Shown here: positions 6,863-9,661 of the stretch, in pieces | How the letters are laid out: the number at the start of each line of letters is the position of its first letter | Numbering within the stretch: position 1 is the stretch's first letter | Source of the DNA: DAOMOP01 sp035444405 | GTDB lineage: Bacteria; Pseudomonadota; Gammaproteobacteria; Burkholderiales; Rhodocyclaceae | Assembly: GCA_035444405.1 (NCBI GenBank) | Contig: DAOMOP010000161.1 | Span: 1-9,661, forward strand | DNA: 9,661 nucleotides | Direction of reading: 5' to 3' | Position numbers and translations under genes: made by a program | Notes under the pieces: generated by a model | Told to the model about the DNA's origin: nothing | Databases searched by the model: none | The model's input: only the letters and a program-made list of their open reading frames with translations

Positions 6863-6897
6863 GGACCGCGACGCACTACCCATCGAGGAGACCCGGC

Positions 6898-7427
6898 ATG
6901 GCGCAATTTCTGGTACTGACCGTCATCGGTGACGACCGCCCCGGGCTGGTCGAGGAGATTTCGACGTTGCTGACCGAACACGGCGCGAGCTGGCTCGATT
7001 CGTCGATGGCGCGGCTGGCGGGCAAGTTCGCCGGCGTGCTGACCGTCAGCGTCCCCGAGGCGAACGAGGCGGCGCTGCGCGACGCCCTCGGCACGCTGCG
7101 GAGCCTGCGGGTCGGCGTCGAGGCGGGCGNNNNNNNNNNACGGCGGCCGCGCCCGGCTACACCCGGCACCTGTCGTTCAGCCTCGTCGGCCACGACCGCA
7201 TCGGCATCGTCCGCGAGGTCTCACAGGTCTTCGCCCGGCACAAGGTCAACGTCGAGAAGCTCGTGACCTGGACCTCGAGTGCACCGATGTCGTCGGAGAC
7301 GCTGTTTCACGCGGAAGCCGAGCTGCTCGCCGCCGATGGATGCGACGCAGCGCAGTTGAAGGCCGATCTCGAAGAGCTCTCGAACGAGCTGATCGCCGAC
7401 ATCGATCTGGATGAAAAAACGCACTGA
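6898..7427 (+). CDS. gcvR: Twin-ACT-domain protein, glycine cleavage system regulator GcvR-like (interrupted by assembly gap)
   Basis: The first 77 codons (6898-7129) give one ACT domain, with the typical LVLTVIGDDRPGLVEEIS opening. After ten N's, a second ACT domain (GYTRHLSFSLVGHDRIGIVREVS and onward, 95 residues) runs in another frame from 7140 to the TGA at 7425-7427. Together they give about 172 residues plus the gap, close to the roughly 190 of E. coli GcvR. In E. coli, GcvR has no DNA-binding domain and acts by contacting GcvA to repress gcvTHP when glycine is scarce; by analogy this protein may sense glycine and tune the gcv genes seen at the left edge. The start is well supported by the Shine-Dalgarno GAGGAG (6885-6890), 7 nt upstream. 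The frame change is best explained by the unknown gap length rather than a real mutation. Other twin-ACT regulators are possible, so the symbol is tentative. Confidence 0.8.
7130..7139. other. Assembly gap (10 N) inside the GcvR-like gene
   Basis: Ten undetermined bases lie between the two ACT domains. Coding before the gap uses one frame and coding after it another. For a continuous gene, the true number of bases here must leave remainder 2 on division by 3 (520 known coding bases on the two sides), which ten does not. The run of ten is therefore probably a placeholder. Confidence 0.95.
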
Positions 7428-7538
7428 AGCGCTTTGCCATGCGTATGGTTGCCGATACGTGCCCTTGGCCAACCCAGACATCGCCGAATCGCCGGGGGCG
7501 CGTTCGCCATTGCTCCACCGTCGGGCCCGCGATAGGCG
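7428..7538. other. Short intergenic region between convergent genes, no strong terminator seen
   Basis: This 111-bp region lies between the stop of the GcvR-like gene and the stop of the convergent membrane-protein gene. It contains only weak inverted repeats, such as CGTAT (7442-7446) with ATACG (7455-7459) and GGCG (7497-7500) with CGCC (7505-7508). No stem followed by a T-run was found on either strand. Confidence 0.5.
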
Positions 7539-8021
7539 TCAATCGCCGCGCTGCAGCAGCGCCCGAACCACCAGCACGCCGAATCCGATCAGCAACAGCC
7601 ACTTCGACAGGGCCAAGCCAGCCGAACCCGCGTACAGCAGCTCAAGGCCGAAGCGTGGCGCGGCCGTGAGCCAGCCGTGCAACGCATTCATCGTCACGTG
7701 ACAGAGCGCTGCAAGCGGCAGCGACCATCTCGCAAGCCTCAGCGCCACCGATCCGAAACCGGCGAAGAACCCCGTACGCGTGGCGAGCAGGTAGCCGAAC
7801 GCGCCGTAACACAGCGCCACCAGCGCAGCGACGGGGAGATGCTGGCGGTAGCGCTGCAGTTGTTCCGGTGACCAGCCATGGACGACATGTCCGAAATTGG
7901 GCGGCGAGAATGCCAGCTGCAGGGTGACCACGTCCGTCCCCAGCGGCGCGAGATAGACCACCAGCGCAGCCGCCAGCAGCGCAGCCGCCGTGCCGGCCAC
8001 CCACAAGAGTCGTGTGATCAT
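7539..8021 (-). CDS. Small integral membrane protein of unknown function, four predicted helices
   Basis: I do not recognise a named family. The 160-residue protein has four hydrophobic segments (about residues 5-25, 62-80, 95-115 and 137-155). The first is followed by a roughly 35-residue extramembrane loop with aromatic and polar residues (QLAFSPPNFGHVVHGWSPEQ). The short charged tail ends RALLQRGD. Helix 3 contains Cys107 and His108, with His114 shortly after. The layout (first helix, a loop containing a QLAF/ELA-like element, then a helix with LCYGAFGYLLA) resembles uncharacterised four-helix proteins common in proteobacteria, but that is an impression, not a search result. The ATG at 8021 directly precedes the first hydrophobic segment; only a weak GGA lies upstream. 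It is convergent with the GcvR-like gene and divergent from ettA, so it appears to be its own unit. The antisense frames here lack coherent protein character. Confidence 0.75.
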   Translation of the reverse strand: MITRLLWVAGTAAALLAAALVVYLAPLGTDVVTLQLAFSPPNFGHVVHGWSPEQLQRYRQHLPVAALVALCYGAFGYLLATRTGFFAGFGSVALRLARWSLPLAALCHVTMNALHGWLTAAPRFGLELLYAGSAGLALSKWLLLIGFGVLVVRALLQRGD

Positions 8022-8085
8022 CGCGAAATCCGTCGAAAATGGCCATCGCCCGCTGCACCGCCGGCCGATGATGGCGGCCCGTAAC

Positions 8086-8107
8086 CGACCGCCGCCACCT
8101 GCGGTCG
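8086..8107. repeat. Short perfect inverted repeat in the region between the membrane-protein gene and ettA
   Basis: CGACCGC (8086-8092) and GCGGTCG (8101-8107) form a 7-bp inverted repeat with an 8-nt spacer, in the 187-bp divergent intergenic region. It could be an operator for either gene or chance in a GC-rich sequence. A second weak pair, CCCGC (8124-8128) with GCGGG (8136-8140), lies next to it. Confidence 0.25.
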
Positions 8108-8158
8108 TTCAAAATTCGGCCGACCCGCCGGCCTAGCGGGCGCCGCAACAGTCATCGA

Positions 8159-8167
8159 TGTTATCCT
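8159..8167 (+). promoter_or_regulatory. Candidate extended -10 promoter for ettA
   Basis: TGT followed by TATCCT gives an extended -10 element (TG-N-TATCCT, -10 hexamer at 8162-8167). No good -35 is seen at 17 bp, which is tolerated by extended -10 promoters. The start would fall near 8174, leaving a leader of about 35 nt before the GTG at 8209. Confidence 0.35.
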
Positions 8168-8208
8168 CGCCCCCTTGGTTCAATGCTTTCACACAGGAAT
8201 CCAGTTCC

Positions 8209-9661
<1,453 letters not shown>

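Noticed and set aside
4939..6981. 680-residue open frame antisense to the exporter, and a 663-residue frame at 4941-6932 on the plus strand
   Set aside because: Both are Arg/Ala/Gly- or His/Gln-rich with no motifs, membrane segments or ribosome-binding sites. They mirror the codon bias of the exporter gene and are shadows of GC-rich coding.

Overview
This is a strongly GC-rich proteobacterial chromosome segment. It is most likely from a betaproteobacterium of the Azoarcus/Thauera (Rhodocyclales) kind. That placement is inferred from the base composition, the Azotobacter-type ferredoxin-NADP reductase, the GcvR-like twin-ACT protein and the close match of GcvP and EttA to their gammaproteobacterial counterparts; it was not confirmed by any search. 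No rRNA, tRNA, CRISPR array, insertion sequence, integrase or prophage gene is visible. Nearly all of the window is occupied by recognisable, mostly housekeeping genes.

Layout, left to right. The 3' part of gcvP (glycine decarboxylase, bases 1-796) runs rightward and meets the stop codon of a leftward DASS/SLC13-type anion symporter gene (797-2131) with zero bases between them. A strong imperfect hairpin (807-847) lies inside the end of the symporter gene. A 339-bp divergent intergenic region (2132-2470) separates the symporter from rightward fpr (2471-3247). It holds a 15-bp palindrome of LysR-box form about 65 bp upstream of a plausible fpr promoter. fpr converges on a leftward membrane diguanylate cyclase with a CHASE sensor (3291-4868), with a 10-bp-stem GC hairpin between the two stops. 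A 196-bp divergent control region then leads to a rightward MsbA-related ABC exporter half-transporter (5065-6807), whose Walker A motif has Ser in place of the first Gly. Next comes a rightward twin-ACT GcvR-like regulator (6898-7427), interrupted by a 10-N assembly gap that shifts the reading frame. A leftward four-helix membrane protein of unknown function (7539-8021) is followed by the rightward ABC-F translation factor ettA (8209 to beyond the window end).

How the genes relate. Most look like single-gene transcription units that alternate in direction, each with its own control region; there is no obvious multi-gene operon apart from the upstream gcv genes presumably lying left of the window. 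Two genes touch the same process: gcvP (glycine cleavage) and the GcvR-like protein (a candidate regulator of it), about 6 kb apart. fpr links to redox and iron-sulfur electron supply, the CHASE-GGDEF protein to c-di-GMP signalling, and ettA to energy-dependent control of translation. I see no convincing new multi-gene system. The observations most worth checking are the gap-induced frame change in the gcvR-like gene, the altered Walker A in the exporter, the LysR-type box before fpr, and the terminator-like hairpin embedded in the coding end of the symporter.
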